64,000 nt of DNA from Metarhizobium sp964253915 (lineage in GTDB: Bacteria > Pseudomonadota > Alphaproteobacteria > Rhizobiales > Rhizobiaceae): NCBI RefSeq assembly GCF_964253915.1, contig NZ_CAXUSG020000020.1, forward strand, positions 1 to 64,000, given 5' to 3'. This document shows positions 29,230 to 36,543 of the stretch, piece after piece. Each line of letters begins with the position of its first letter. Position 1 is the first letter of the stretch. The notes beneath the pieces are model-generated. The model saw nothing but the letters and a program-made list of their open reading frames with translations. It had not been told where the DNA came from and ran no database searches. Position numbers and translations under genes: made by a program.

Positions 29230-29375
29230 GCCCCTCATCCGCCTGCGTCCTGCGGACCCTTCTCCCCGCGAGCGGGGAGAAGGGGATATGCCGCACCGTA
29301 TTCCTCAAACAATAACCGTCGAGTGTGGCAAGTCCCCTCTCCCCGCGCGCGGGGAGAGGGTTAGAGCGAGGGGCA
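29230..29375. repeat. RIME-like palindromic intergenic element (copy A)
   Basis: Flanking GCCCCTC/GAGGGGC ends and two strong internal hairpins (CTCCCCGCGAGCGGGGAG and CTCCCCGCGCGCGGGGAG) around a core with ATGCCGCACCGT and GTGTGGCAAG. The same core occurs in reverse orientation at 50058-50192. The layout matches Rhizobium-specific intergenic mosaic elements. Confidence 0.8.
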
Positions 29376-29391
29376 AAGCCGCAAGCGCAAA

Positions 29392-30882
29392 CTACCGCTT
29401 CTGCCCCACCGCACGCCCGACCCCTTCGGGCTTCGGCAGGGTCGCATGCGCTTCGGTGATGGCACGCAGCTTCGACAGCACGCTTTCCGGTGCCGAAACC
29501 GCCTTGCCGGCCTTGGAGTCGACATGCAGCATCATCTGTTCGGCGGTGGCAACCGCCTCGTTCGTCGCCTTGTTGTAGATGGTCGAGAAGATATGCAGCC
29601 GCTTCTCGTCGCTCGACAGCACCTGGCAGGTGGAATAGAGCGCATCCCCCAGCTTGGCTTCGCCGAGATTGCGGATATGGGTTTCGACCGTGTAGTAGCT
29701 GTGGCCGTCGCGGACATAGTCGAGATCGACGCCGATCAGCCGCAGGATGCCGTCCGAGGTGTCGCCGAAGACCTGCAGGTAGCGATGCTCGGTCATGTGG
29801 TTGTTGTAGTCCACCCAGGCGGCGCTGACCTTGGTGTCGATGATGCGGATCGGCTGTGCTTCGCCCAGGTCCTTGTCGACCTTTTTGGCATTGGCCCAGA
29901 GATAATCCTCGAACTCGGCGAGCAGCTTGCCGGCGCCCCAGCCGCGGCCTTCGTCGCCGCCCTTCAGCGCGTGCATGATGCCGACGAGGTTCTGGTCGCG
30001 GATGCGCTCCAGCTCGCGGATGCCGCGGGCGCCGGACTGGGCGTCCGATTGGTCGGCGATCTTGTCCACCAGCTCCGGCGTCAGGTCGACGACGTCCATC
30101 AGCTTGGTCCAGGGCCAGGAGAGGCAGGGGCCAAACTGGGCGATGAAATGGCGCATGCCGGCTTCGCCGCCGGCGATGCGGTAGGTCTCGAACATGCCCA
30201 TCTGCGCCCAGCGCATGCCGAACGAGTAGCGGATGACGTCATCCAGCGTTTCGGTGTCGCAGATGTCGTCCTTGATCAGCCACAGGCCTTCGCGCCAGAC
30301 TGCTTCCAGCAGGCGGTCGCCAACGAAGGCTTCGATTTCCTTCTTGAGGATGACGCCCTTCATGCCGATGGTGGCGAGCTTGGCCTTGGCTTGTTCCAGC
30401 GTTTCCGGTGTCGTCTTCTGGCCGCCGACGAGCTCGGCGAGCGGCAGCAGGTAGACCGGGTTGTAGGGGTGGGCGACGAACATGCGCTCGGGATGCTTCA
30501 TGTCGCGCTGCAGGTCGGTCGGCAGGATGCCCGAGGTAGACGAGCCGATCAGCGCCTTGGGGTCGGCAGCGGCATCGATCTGGGTGATGACGCCGCGCTT
30601 TAGGTCGACGCGTTCGGGCACGCTTTCCTGAATCCAGTCAGCGCCTTGCACGGCTTCCTCGATGCTCTTGACGAAGGTGAGCTTGCCCTTCGGCGGCAGC
30701 GGCGCCATGGTCATCATCGCATAGGCGCGCTCGGCATTGGCCAGCACTTCGCCGACGATGCGCTCGGCCTCCGGATGCGGGTCGAACATGGCGACGTCGA
30801 TGCCGCCGAGCAGGAAGCGGGCGGCCCAGGCCCCGCCGATGACGCCACCGCCGATGCAGGCGGCCTTGTTGATCTTGGTCAT
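29392..30882 (-). CDS. lcdH: L-carnitine 3-dehydrogenase fused to a betainyl-CoA-type thioesterase
   Basis: Oxidises L-carnitine to 3-dehydrocarnitine with NAD+. The C-terminal hot-dog domain probably hydrolyses betainyl-CoA to glycine betaine. Residues 1-320 have a 3-hydroxyacyl-CoA-dehydrogenase-type Rossmann fold with GGGVIGGAW (Gly11, 13, 16), the ASTSGI-like GSSTSGILPTDLQ, and HPYNPVYLLPLAELVGG. From about 345 on is a 4-HBT thioesterase part (WVDYNNHMTEHRYLQVFGD). This two-domain layout is known from rhizobial carnitine dehydrogenases. ATG at 30882 matches the family start; upstream codons lie in repeat DNA. Confidence 0.92.
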   Translation of the reverse strand: MTKINKAACIGGGVIGGAWAARFLLGGIDVAMFDPHPEAERIVGEVLANAERAYAMMTMAPLPPKGKLTFVKSIEEAVQGADWIQESVPERVDLKRGVITQIDAAADPKALIGSSTSGILPTDLQRDMKHPERMFVAHPYNPVYLLPLAELVGGQKTTPETLEQAKAKLATIGMKGVILKKEIEAFVGDRLLEAVWREGLWLIKDDICDTETLDDVIRYSFGMRWAQMGMFETYRIAGGEAGMRHFIAQFGPCLSWPWTKLMDVVDLTPELVDKIADQSDAQSGARGIRELERIRDQNLVGIMHALKGGDEGRGWGAGKLLAEFEDYLWANAKKVDKDLGEAQPIRIIDTKVSAAWVDYNNHMTEHRYLQVFGDTSDGILRLIGVDLDYVRDGHSYYTVETHIRNLGEAKLGDALYSTCQVLSSDEKRLHIFSTIYNKATNEAVATAEQMMLHVDSKAGKAVSAPESVLSKLRAITEAHATLPKPEGVGRAVGQKR

Positions 30883-30925
30883 GATGTTTTCCGCGCCTTT
30901 GAAATTCGAATTCGTGTTGTTGCGA

Positions 30926-31112
30926 AGCCCCCTCATCCGCCCTCCGGGCACCTTCTCCCCGAGGGGAGAAGGGGGAACCTGCTGCTTGCCGTCTGCACAA
31001 TGCCCATAACCTGGGCGATATCCTGCGGAAGCCTACCGAAAAAGCACGGCCGTTGCGGCCCACTCCCTTCTCCCCTCGGGGAGAAGGTGCCCGAAGGGCG
31101 GATGAGGGGGCT
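30926..31112. repeat. Palindromic intergenic element with 50-bp terminal inverted repeats (copy B)
   Basis: The arms 30926-30975 and 31063-31112 are inverted repeats matching at 48 of 50 positions, by direct comparison. Each arm carries CCTTCTCCCC and GGGGAGAAGG half-hairpins. The 87-bp core differs from copies A and C. It lies between the BKACE and lcdH genes, inside the operon, and would fold into a very stable cruciform or RNA stem. Confidence 0.85.
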
Positions 31113-31131
31113 GCCTCGGCGCTTCCGGTCG

Positions 31132-32034
31132 TTACCGCTTCGTCAGTTTCAGCTTCTTGCGGACCTCTTCCGGCCCGATGATTTTCGCACCCATGCCTTC
31201 AATCACCGAGACGGCCTTTTCGACCAGCTGGGCGTTGGTGGCGAGCTGGCCCTTGCCGACGTAGAGATTGTCTTCCAGGCCAACGCGGACGTTGCCGCCG
31301 GCAAGCACGGCGGCTGCCGGATAGGCGAGCGCATTGCGGCCGATGGAGAAGGCGGAGAAGGTCCAGTTGGACGGCACGTTGTTGACCATCGCCATGTAGG
31401 TGTTGAGGTCGTCCGGCGCGCCCCACGGAATACCCATGCACAGCTGGATCAGCACCGGATCCTCGATCAGGCCTTCCTCGACCAGCTGCTTGGCGAACCA
31501 CAGGTGGCCGGTATCGAAGGCCTCGATCTCCGGGCGGACGCCAAGGTCGGTCATCTGCTTCGCCATGGCGCGCAGCATCGACGGCGTGTTGGTCATGACG
31601 TAGTCGCCAAGCGAAAAGTTCATCGTGCCGCAATCCAGCGTGCAGATTTCCGGCAGGCATTCGGCGACGTGGGAGACGCGTTCGGTGGCGCCGGCCATGT
31701 CGGTGCCCTTCGGGTTCAGCGGCAGCGGGTTTTCGACGTTGCCGAAAATCATGTCGCCGCCCATGCCGGCCGTGAGGTTGAGCACCACGTCGACCTCGGA
31801 ATCACGGATGCGGTCGGTGACTTCCTTGTAGAGGTCGTTGCGACGGCTCGGTGCGCCGGTTTCCGGGTCGCGGACGTGACAATGGACGATGGCGGCGCCC
31901 GCCTTGGCGGCATCGATGGCCGCTGCGGCAATATCCTTCGGCGAACGCGGCACATGCGGCGATTTGCCGGCCGTGTCACCCGAGCCGGTAACGGCGCAGG
32001 TGATGAAAACTTCGCGATTCATAGCAAGCGGCAT
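31132..32034 (-). CDS. BKACE (DUF849) beta-keto acid cleavage enzyme, dehydrocarnitine type
   Basis: Condenses 3-dehydrocarnitine with acetyl-CoA to betainyl-CoA and acetoacetate (equivalent to CdhC of Pseudomonas). The 300-residue TIM-barrel shows the zinc motif IVHCHVRDPETG near residues 45-56, followed by RRNDLYKEVTDRIR, and the late GGNVRVGLEDNLYV. The neighbouring lcdH makes the dehydrocarnitine assignment stronger than for most BKACE genes. GGGAG precedes the ATG at 32034. First gene of the operon. Confidence 0.92.
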   Translation of the reverse strand: MPLAMNREVFITCAVTGSGDTAGKSPHVPRSPKDIAAAAIDAAKAGAAIVHCHVRDPETGAPSRRNDLYKEVTDRIRDSEVDVVLNLTAGMGGDMIFGNVENPLPLNPKGTDMAGATERVSHVAECLPEICTLDCGTMNFSLGDYVMTNTPSMLRAMAKQMTDLGVRPEIEAFDTGHLWFAKQLVEEGLIEDPVLIQLCMGIPWGAPDDLNTYMAMVNNVPSNWTFSAFSIGRNALAYPAAAVLAGGNVRVGLEDNLYVGKGQLATNAQLVEKAVSVIEGMGAKIIGPEEVRKKLKLTKR

Positions 32035-32093
32035 GATTTTCTCCCAGTGTTTTGCCAGACATTACGAGCCAAGTCGGCCCGGCGTGCTTTGCA

Positions 32094-32124
32094 TTTCCGG
32101 AGCGCTGCTTTACATTATCGGAAA
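32094..32124. promoter_or_regulatory. Inverted repeat in the divergent BKACE/regulator promoter region
   Basis: TTTCCG (32094-32099) and CGGAAA (32119-32124) form an interrupted inverted repeat in the 109-bp space between the two divergent starts. A GlxA-type dimer could bind here. Function is inferred from position. Confidence 0.4.
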
Positions 32125-32143
32125 TCCTTCCGAGACGGCCCCC

Positions 32144-33112
32144 ATGTTCTCCCCGATCCCCGAAACGCTCGACATCGACATTCTTGTCATGCCCGACACC
32201 AATCTTATCCTCGTCGCTTCGGTGATCGAGCCGTTGCGCGTGGTCAACCGCATCGTCGGCCGTGACCTCTATCGCTGGCGAATCTTCAGTCCGGACGGGC
32301 AGACGATCGAGACGAAAAGCCGGATCCCCGTTCCCGTCGATGGCGCCTTCCGTCCCGAAAAGGAGACGGCGCCCCTCTTCGTGCTTTCCAGCCACAACTG
32401 GCGACGCAATACGACGCCGGGGCTCAAGATGGCACTCTCCAAGACGGCGCGTCACCGGATCATGGTCGCCGGCATCGAATCGGGCACCTGGCTTTTGGCC
32501 GAAACCTGCCTGCTCGATAGCGTGCGGGCGACGACGCACTGGGAGGATTTCGACGACTTTGCCAGTGCCTACCCGCAGATCGAGATGGTGCGCGAACGTT
32601 TCGTCATCGATGGCAAGCGGATCACCACCGGCGGTTCTCTGCCGACCGTCGATCTGATGCTGGAGATCATCCGGCGGCGGCAGGGCTATTCGCTGGCGCT
32701 GGAGGTGTCACGCCAGTTCATCTACGAACAGACGGACCGGCGTCACGATGATGTTTCGGCCATGCCGTCGACCGGAAGCATGCGGGTGGTGGACCAGCGC
32801 GTCGCCCAGGCGGTGAAGCTGATGGAGGAGCATATCGACGAGCCGCTTCTGCTCGCCCGCCTTGCCCGCCGCATCGGCGTCAGCGCTCGCCATTTGCAGG
32901 CGCTCTTTCAGGAAAGCATCGGCGTGCCGCCGCATGTCCATTACCTGGCGCTGCGGCTGAATGCGGCGCGTCGCAAGGTGATCGAAAGCCGGCTCCCTTT
33001 TGCCGACATCGCCCTTGCGACGGGGTTCAATTCGGCTTCGGCCTTTGCGCGCAGCTACAAGGCGCATTTCAGGGAGAGTGCATCGGAGACGCGGCGGCGG
33101 TTGCAGGGGTGA
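32144..33112 (+). CDS. cdhR: GlxA-family AraC-type regulator, probable carnitine-operon activator
   Basis: A 322-residue regulator. The N-terminal DJ-1/PfpI-like domain (about 8-190: IDILVMPDTNLILVASVIEPLRVVNR; GIESGTWLLAET) probably senses the ligand. The AraC HTH is at about 215-320 (LARLARRIGVSARHLQALFQESIGVPPHVHYLALRLNAAR, in part). This architecture is that of CdhR, the carnitine-responsive activator of Pseudomonas. It is divergent from the BKACE-lcdH operon, fitting the same role. ATG at 32144 matches the family start; the longer upstream frame covers the intergenic operator. Confidence 0.85.
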   Translation: MFSPIPETLDIDILVMPDTNLILVASVIEPLRVVNRIVGRDLYRWRIFSPDGQTIETKSRIPVPVDGAFRPEKETAPLFVLSSHNWRRNTTPGLKMALSKTARHRIMVAGIESGTWLLAETCLLDSVRATTHWEDFDDFASAYPQIEMVRERFVIDGKRITTGGSLPTVDLMLEIIRRRQGYSLALEVSRQFIYEQTDRRHDDVSAMPSTGSMRVVDQRVAQAVKLMEEHIDEPLLLARLARRIGVSARHLQALFQESIGVPPHVHYLALRLNAARRKVIESRLPFADIALATGFNSASAFARSYKAHFRESASETRRRLQG

Positions 33113-33189
33113 TTTCTTTATCAACTACATTGAACAAAGTGACTTTTACGTGTATTCATATAGATCGTAAATCACAGGTGGAGGTTGCC

Positions 33190-33291
33190 ATGCGTATTCC
33201 TCGATCCGAAGAATATGAGTTCCGTCTGCGTATTGCGTTGCTTTTTGTTCTGTCGATGTTGGTTGGCTTGGTATTGCTTTCAAGACGCTAG
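33190..33291 (+). CDS. Predicted 33-residue membrane protein
   Basis: ATG at 33190 is preceded by GGTGGAGG at good spacing. The peptide starts with charged RIPRSEEYEFRLR, continues into IALLFVLSMLVGLVLL (a membrane helix) and ends SRR, a typical small-membrane-protein layout. It lies between the regulator and the convergent SDR gene, in an otherwise AT-richer gap. Confidence 0.5.
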   Translation: MRIPRSEEYEFRLRIALLFVLSMLVGLVLLSRR

Positions 33292-33393
33292 TTGTTTGTG
33301 TATGGCGCCTTTTCTGATGGAAGAGGCGTGGATTGAAACAATGTGGTTGAGACTACATACAATTTTGAGGCGAGGCGGCTTTCCGTCGCCTCG

Positions 33394-34155
33394 CTACACC
33401 ACCGTTTCCCCGCCATCTACCACCAGCACCTGTCCCGTCATATAGGACGAGCGGTCCGACACGAGGAACAGCACGGATTCGGCGATTTCCTCGACGCTGC
33501 CCCAGCGGCCGAGGGGTACGCGATCACGAATATATGCCTCCAGCGCCTCGCGGCCGCCGAGTTGGCGGATGAAGGGGTCGTTGAAAGGCGTGTCCACCCA
33601 GCCGGGGCAGAGCGCGTTGACGCGGATGCCGAATTTTCCGTAGTCGCCGGCCATCTGCCGGGTCATGGCGATGACGGCGTGCTTGGTGGTCGTATAGGCG
33701 ATCATCTCGCGGTCGTAGAGGATGCCGGAGGAGGAGGAGGTGTTGAGGATGACGCCCTTGCCGGCGGCCTTCATCGCCGGCACCACCAGCCTTGCGGCGA
33801 GGAAATGCGAGCGGACGTTCAAGTCCCAGGAGCGGTCGAAGCCGTCGAGCGACACGCTTTCGAGGTCGCCCTCCACCTGCGCGCCGGCATGGTTGTGCAG
33901 GATATCGATGCGGCTGTGGCGGGCGAGCACGGCGTTGATGCCGGCTTCGAGGGCACCGTCGTCGGTGACGTCGGCGACCAGCGTTTCGGCCTTGCCGCCC
34001 TCCGCCTCGATGACGGCAAGCGACGCGGCAGCACTTTCCGCCTGGCGGTCGACGATGACGACATGCGCGCCTTCGCGGGCGAGAATGGCGGCGGAGGCGC
34101 GGCCGATGCCGGAGCCGGCGCCGGTGACGAGGGCAACGCGGTCTTTGAGGATCAT
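33394..34155 (-). CDS. SDR-family oxidoreductase
   Basis: A 253-residue classical short-chain dehydrogenase. The NAD(P)-binding TGAGSGIG is at 11-18. NHAG (around 88-91) replaces the usual NNAG. The catalytic Tyr154 and Lys158 are in YTTTK, with Ser in LNTSSSSG. It ends with VLVVDGG. An acidic residue at the end of strand 2 (VDRQ) favours NAD+. It is the last gene of the ABC importer operon, four bases after the PotC-like gene, so it probably oxidises the imported compound. Substrate unknown. Confidence 0.9.
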   Translation of the reverse strand: MILKDRVALVTGAGSGIGRASAAILAREGAHVVIVDRQAESAAASLAVIEAEGGKAETLVADVTDDGALEAGINAVLARHSRIDILHNHAGAQVEGDLESVSLDGFDRSWDLNVRSHFLAARLVVPAMKAAGKGVILNTSSSSGILYDREMIAYTTTKHAVIAMTRQMAGDYGKFGIRVNALCPGWVDTPFNDPFIRQLGGREALEAYIRDRVPLGRWGSVEEIAESVLFLVSDRSSYMTGQVLVVDGGETVV

Positions 34156-34159
34156 GGGG

Positions 34160-34984
34160 TTACTCCGTGGCGGCGGTCTTCGCCTTGCGTTCGCGCATCA
34201 GTACGCGGGCGACGACGATCATCACCAGCGAGGCGACGAGCACCAGCGTGGCGATGGCATTGATTTCCGGCGTGACGCCGCGGCGGATCGAGGCGAAGAC
34301 ATACATCGGCAGAGTCGTCTTCGACCCGGCGACGAAGAAGGCGACAATGAAATCGTCGAAGGAAAAGGTGAAGGCGAGCAGGAAGCCAGCGAGGATCGAC
34401 GGCAGGATCTGCGGCAGGACGATCTGCCGGAAGGTGGTCAGCGGCGTGGCGTAGAGATCGCCGGAGGCCTCGACGATGTCGCGGCCGAGGCTGGCGATAC
34501 GCGCCTTGACGATCATCGTCACCAGCGCCATCGAGAACAGCCCGTGGGCGGCGATGATCGAGCCGTAGCCGAGGCCGATCTTCGGTGGCTGTTCGCCCGG
34601 CCAGAGGCTCGCCAGCACCGGATTGATGAAGGCGAAGACCTCAACCAGCGCCACCAGCGTCGCAATGCCGATGACGACGCCGGGAACGACGATTGCCGCG
34701 GCGAACAGCCCGTCGAAGACGGCACGCATACGTGGCGTCAGCCGCTCCATACCGAGTGCCGCCATCGTGCCGAACACGGCGGCGAGCGTGGCGCTGGTGA
34801 AGGCGATGATCAGGCTGTTGATCAAGGCGTCGGTGAGGAAGCCGTTGGACAGCGCCTTGCCGTACCACTGCGTCGAGAAGCCGGTGAACTCGCTGGCATT
34901 GCGCCCGGCATTGAACGAGAACAGCACGACGAGGGCGATCGGCGCGTAGAGGAACAGGTAGACGGCGGAAACGAGGGCGCGCAT
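34160..34984 (-). CDS. ABC importer permease (PotC-like)
   Basis: A 274-residue inner-membrane subunit with six predicted helices (for example LVSAVYLFLYAPIALVVLFSF). The EAA loop EASGDLYATPLTTFRQIVLPQILPSI is present, as is the PotC-type end FSFDDFIVAFFVAG. ATG at 34984 overlaps the PotB-like stop by one base. Confidence 0.92.
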   Translation of the reverse strand: MRALVSAVYLFLYAPIALVVLFSFNAGRNASEFTGFSTQWYGKALSNGFLTDALINSLIIAFTSATLAAVFGTMAALGMERLTPRMRAVFDGLFAAAIVVPGVVIGIATLVALVEVFAFINPVLASLWPGEQPPKIGLGYGSIIAAHGLFSMALVTMIVKARIASLGRDIVEASGDLYATPLTTFRQIVLPQILPSILAGFLLAFTFSFDDFIVAFFVAGSKTTLPMYVFASIRRGVTPEINAIATLVLVASLVMIVVARVLMRERKAKTAATE

Positions 34985-35850
34985 CAGACGAGATCCACCT
35001 GGCGGGTGCCGGCAAACCGCCACGCGATGCGCATGGCGACAAGCAGCACGAGAACGACGACGGCAACCAGCGTCACGGCGATTGCCGAGCCGAACGGCCA
35101 GTTGCGCGATTGCAGGAAGAGATCGACCAGCGCGTTGCCGATGAAGAACACCTTGCCGCCGCCGAGCAACTGCGGGATCAGGTATTCGCCGAGCAGCAGG
35201 ATGGTGACCAGCGCGGTGCCGGTCATGACGCCGGGCAGGGACAAGGGCAGGGTGATGCCGAAGAAGGTCGAGAGCGGCCTGGCGCCGAGATCAGCGGAGG
35301 CTTCCAGCAGGCGCAGGTCGAGCTTTTCGAGGCTGACATAAATCGGCATGATCATCAGCGGCAGGTAGCCATAGACGATGCCGAGCAGCACGGCGCCGGG
35401 CGTGTTCAGCATCCTGACGTCGCTGATGCCCACCATGTCGAGCAGGTTGGGCAGGCCGCGCGAGCCGAGAATGTACATCCACGCATAGGTGCGCACCAGA
35501 AGGCTGGTCCAGAAGGGCACGACCACCAGCGACACCAGCACCAGCCGGTATTTCGGACTGGCCTTGACGGCGAGGTAATAGGCAACGGGATAGGCGACGA
35601 TCAGGCAGAAGAAGGCGCCGACCGGGGCGATCATCAGCGTGTTGCGGAAGGCGGCGGCGCGCGAGCCGAGATTGGCGAACTGCGCGAAGGTAAAGGCCGC
35701 CTGATAGCCGCCCTCAGGTGCGCGCTCGCCAAAGGCGAAGACCAGGATGGCGATAAAAGGGAGCACCAGGAACACGAACAGCCACGCCGCCGCCGGCGCG
35801 ACAAGCGCCGAGGTGACGAGGTTTCGTTTCGTGGCAGGCGTCAAGGGCAT
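34984..35850 (-). CDS. ABC importer permease (PotB-like)
   Basis: A 288-residue permease with the PotB features PFIAILVFAFG near the N-terminus, VPFWTSLLVRTYAWMYILG, and the EAA loop EASADLGARPLSTFFGITLPLSLPG. ATG at 35850 is preceded by GGAG; a TTG at 35877 is an alternative. It is separated from the CdiI-like gene by 165 bp. Confidence 0.9.
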   Translation of the reverse strand: MPLTPATKRNLVTSALVAPAAAWLFVFLVLPFIAILVFAFGERAPEGGYQAAFTFAQFANLGSRAAAFRNTLMIAPVGAFFCLIVAYPVAYYLAVKASPKYRLVLVSLVVVPFWTSLLVRTYAWMYILGSRGLPNLLDMVGISDVRMLNTPGAVLLGIVYGYLPLMIMPIYVSLEKLDLRLLEASADLGARPLSTFFGITLPLSLPGVMTGTALVTILLLGEYLIPQLLGGGKVFFIGNALVDLFLQSRNWPFGSAIAVTLVAVVVLVLLVAMRIAWRFAGTRQVDLV

Positions 35851-36015
35851 CGTCCATGCTCCAGGCTGGCTTTGCAATGAAGGGGTACCGGTTTGCGGGT
35901 TCGGAACATCAGCCGGGCGATGACGTCACGGGCCATCATCTTCCAGACGCCGCCGGAAGCAGATGGGCGGTCCGTGGCGGCCGCCACGTCGCTGCGCACG
36001 ACGACCCCGCCATGT

Positions 36016-36444
36016 TCAGGGCACGGCGGGAGGGAGACGATTGAGGAAGGCGCGGATTTTGTCTTCAAGTTCAAGTTTCTTGTATCCCTCAATGCTATCC
36101 CTCTGATGGAGGAGAACCTGTGTTGCCAGTTCCTGTAGCCTGAACAGAACCGTCGGGTGTTTCTGCCAGAACGTTTCGTCGATGCCGATGCAGGCGGAAA
36201 GCAGGTCTCCGGCATAATATTCGGTGTCCGCAAGCGGGTCTTCTTCGAGCATCGCCATGGCAAACGGCAGAACCGGTTCCAGGAAAATCTGCTGGCCGAC
36301 GAGAAGGCGTATCTCTTCCGGTTCAAGCTGGTCGATCGGTTTCCGGGCAGCCTCTACGATGAGTTCCGGGTAGTAGAGCCGGTTTTCTTCGTCCGTCAGT
36401 CCATAGATCTGGTTCAGGCTTTGCTTTTGCTGTTCGTCTACCAT
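36016..36444 (-). CDS. CdiI-family contact-dependent-inhibition immunity-like protein, orphan
   Basis: A 142-residue soluble acidic protein. The segment RKPIDQLEPEEIRLLVGQQIFLEPVLPFAMAMLEEDPL followed by YYAGDLLSACIGIDETFWQKHP matches the family of CDI immunity proteins (helical, R-x-L-x-GQ motif and GDLL), by memory. No CdiA toxin, CdiB transporter or polymorphic-toxin gene is adjacent. It sits inside an ABC importer operon between the binding-protein and PotB-like genes. It may protect against neighbours' toxins or have been re-used. Confidence 0.65.
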   Translation of the reverse strand: MVDEQQKQSLNQIYGLTDEENRLYYPELIVEAARKPIDQLEPEEIRLLVGQQIFLEPVLPFAMAMLEEDPLADTEYYAGDLLSACIGIDETFWQKHPTVLFRLQELATQVLLHQRDSIEGYKKLELEDKIRAFLNRLPPAVP

Positions 36445-36461
36445 GGTCCGCTCCTGAGGTT

Positions 36462-36511
36462 CACCGGCGAAACGGGCGAGGATAACATCCTATTCGACCG
36501 TTTCGCCGGTG
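36462..36511 (-). promoter_or_regulatory. Stem-loop downstream of the PotD-like gene
   Basis: Perfect 14-bp inverted repeat CACCGGCGAAACGG (36462-36475) / CCGTTTCGCCGGTG (36498-36511) with a 22-base loop. It lies between the binding-protein stop and the CdiI-like start, and is likely an mRNA-stabilising or attenuating structure. Confidence 0.6.
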
Positions 36512-36543
36512 GATTTCAGGGAAACCCGGCATCCGGGATGGCG

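Noticed and set aside
29230..31112. CRISPR-like repeats
   Set aside because: Repeats are palindromic, few, unevenly spaced and with no spacer array or cas gene; they fit RIME-type mosaics.
32035..32143. Coding extension of the CdhR-type regulator to 31889
   Set aside because: It would overlap the divergent BKACE gene and the intergenic control region; family start is at 32144.
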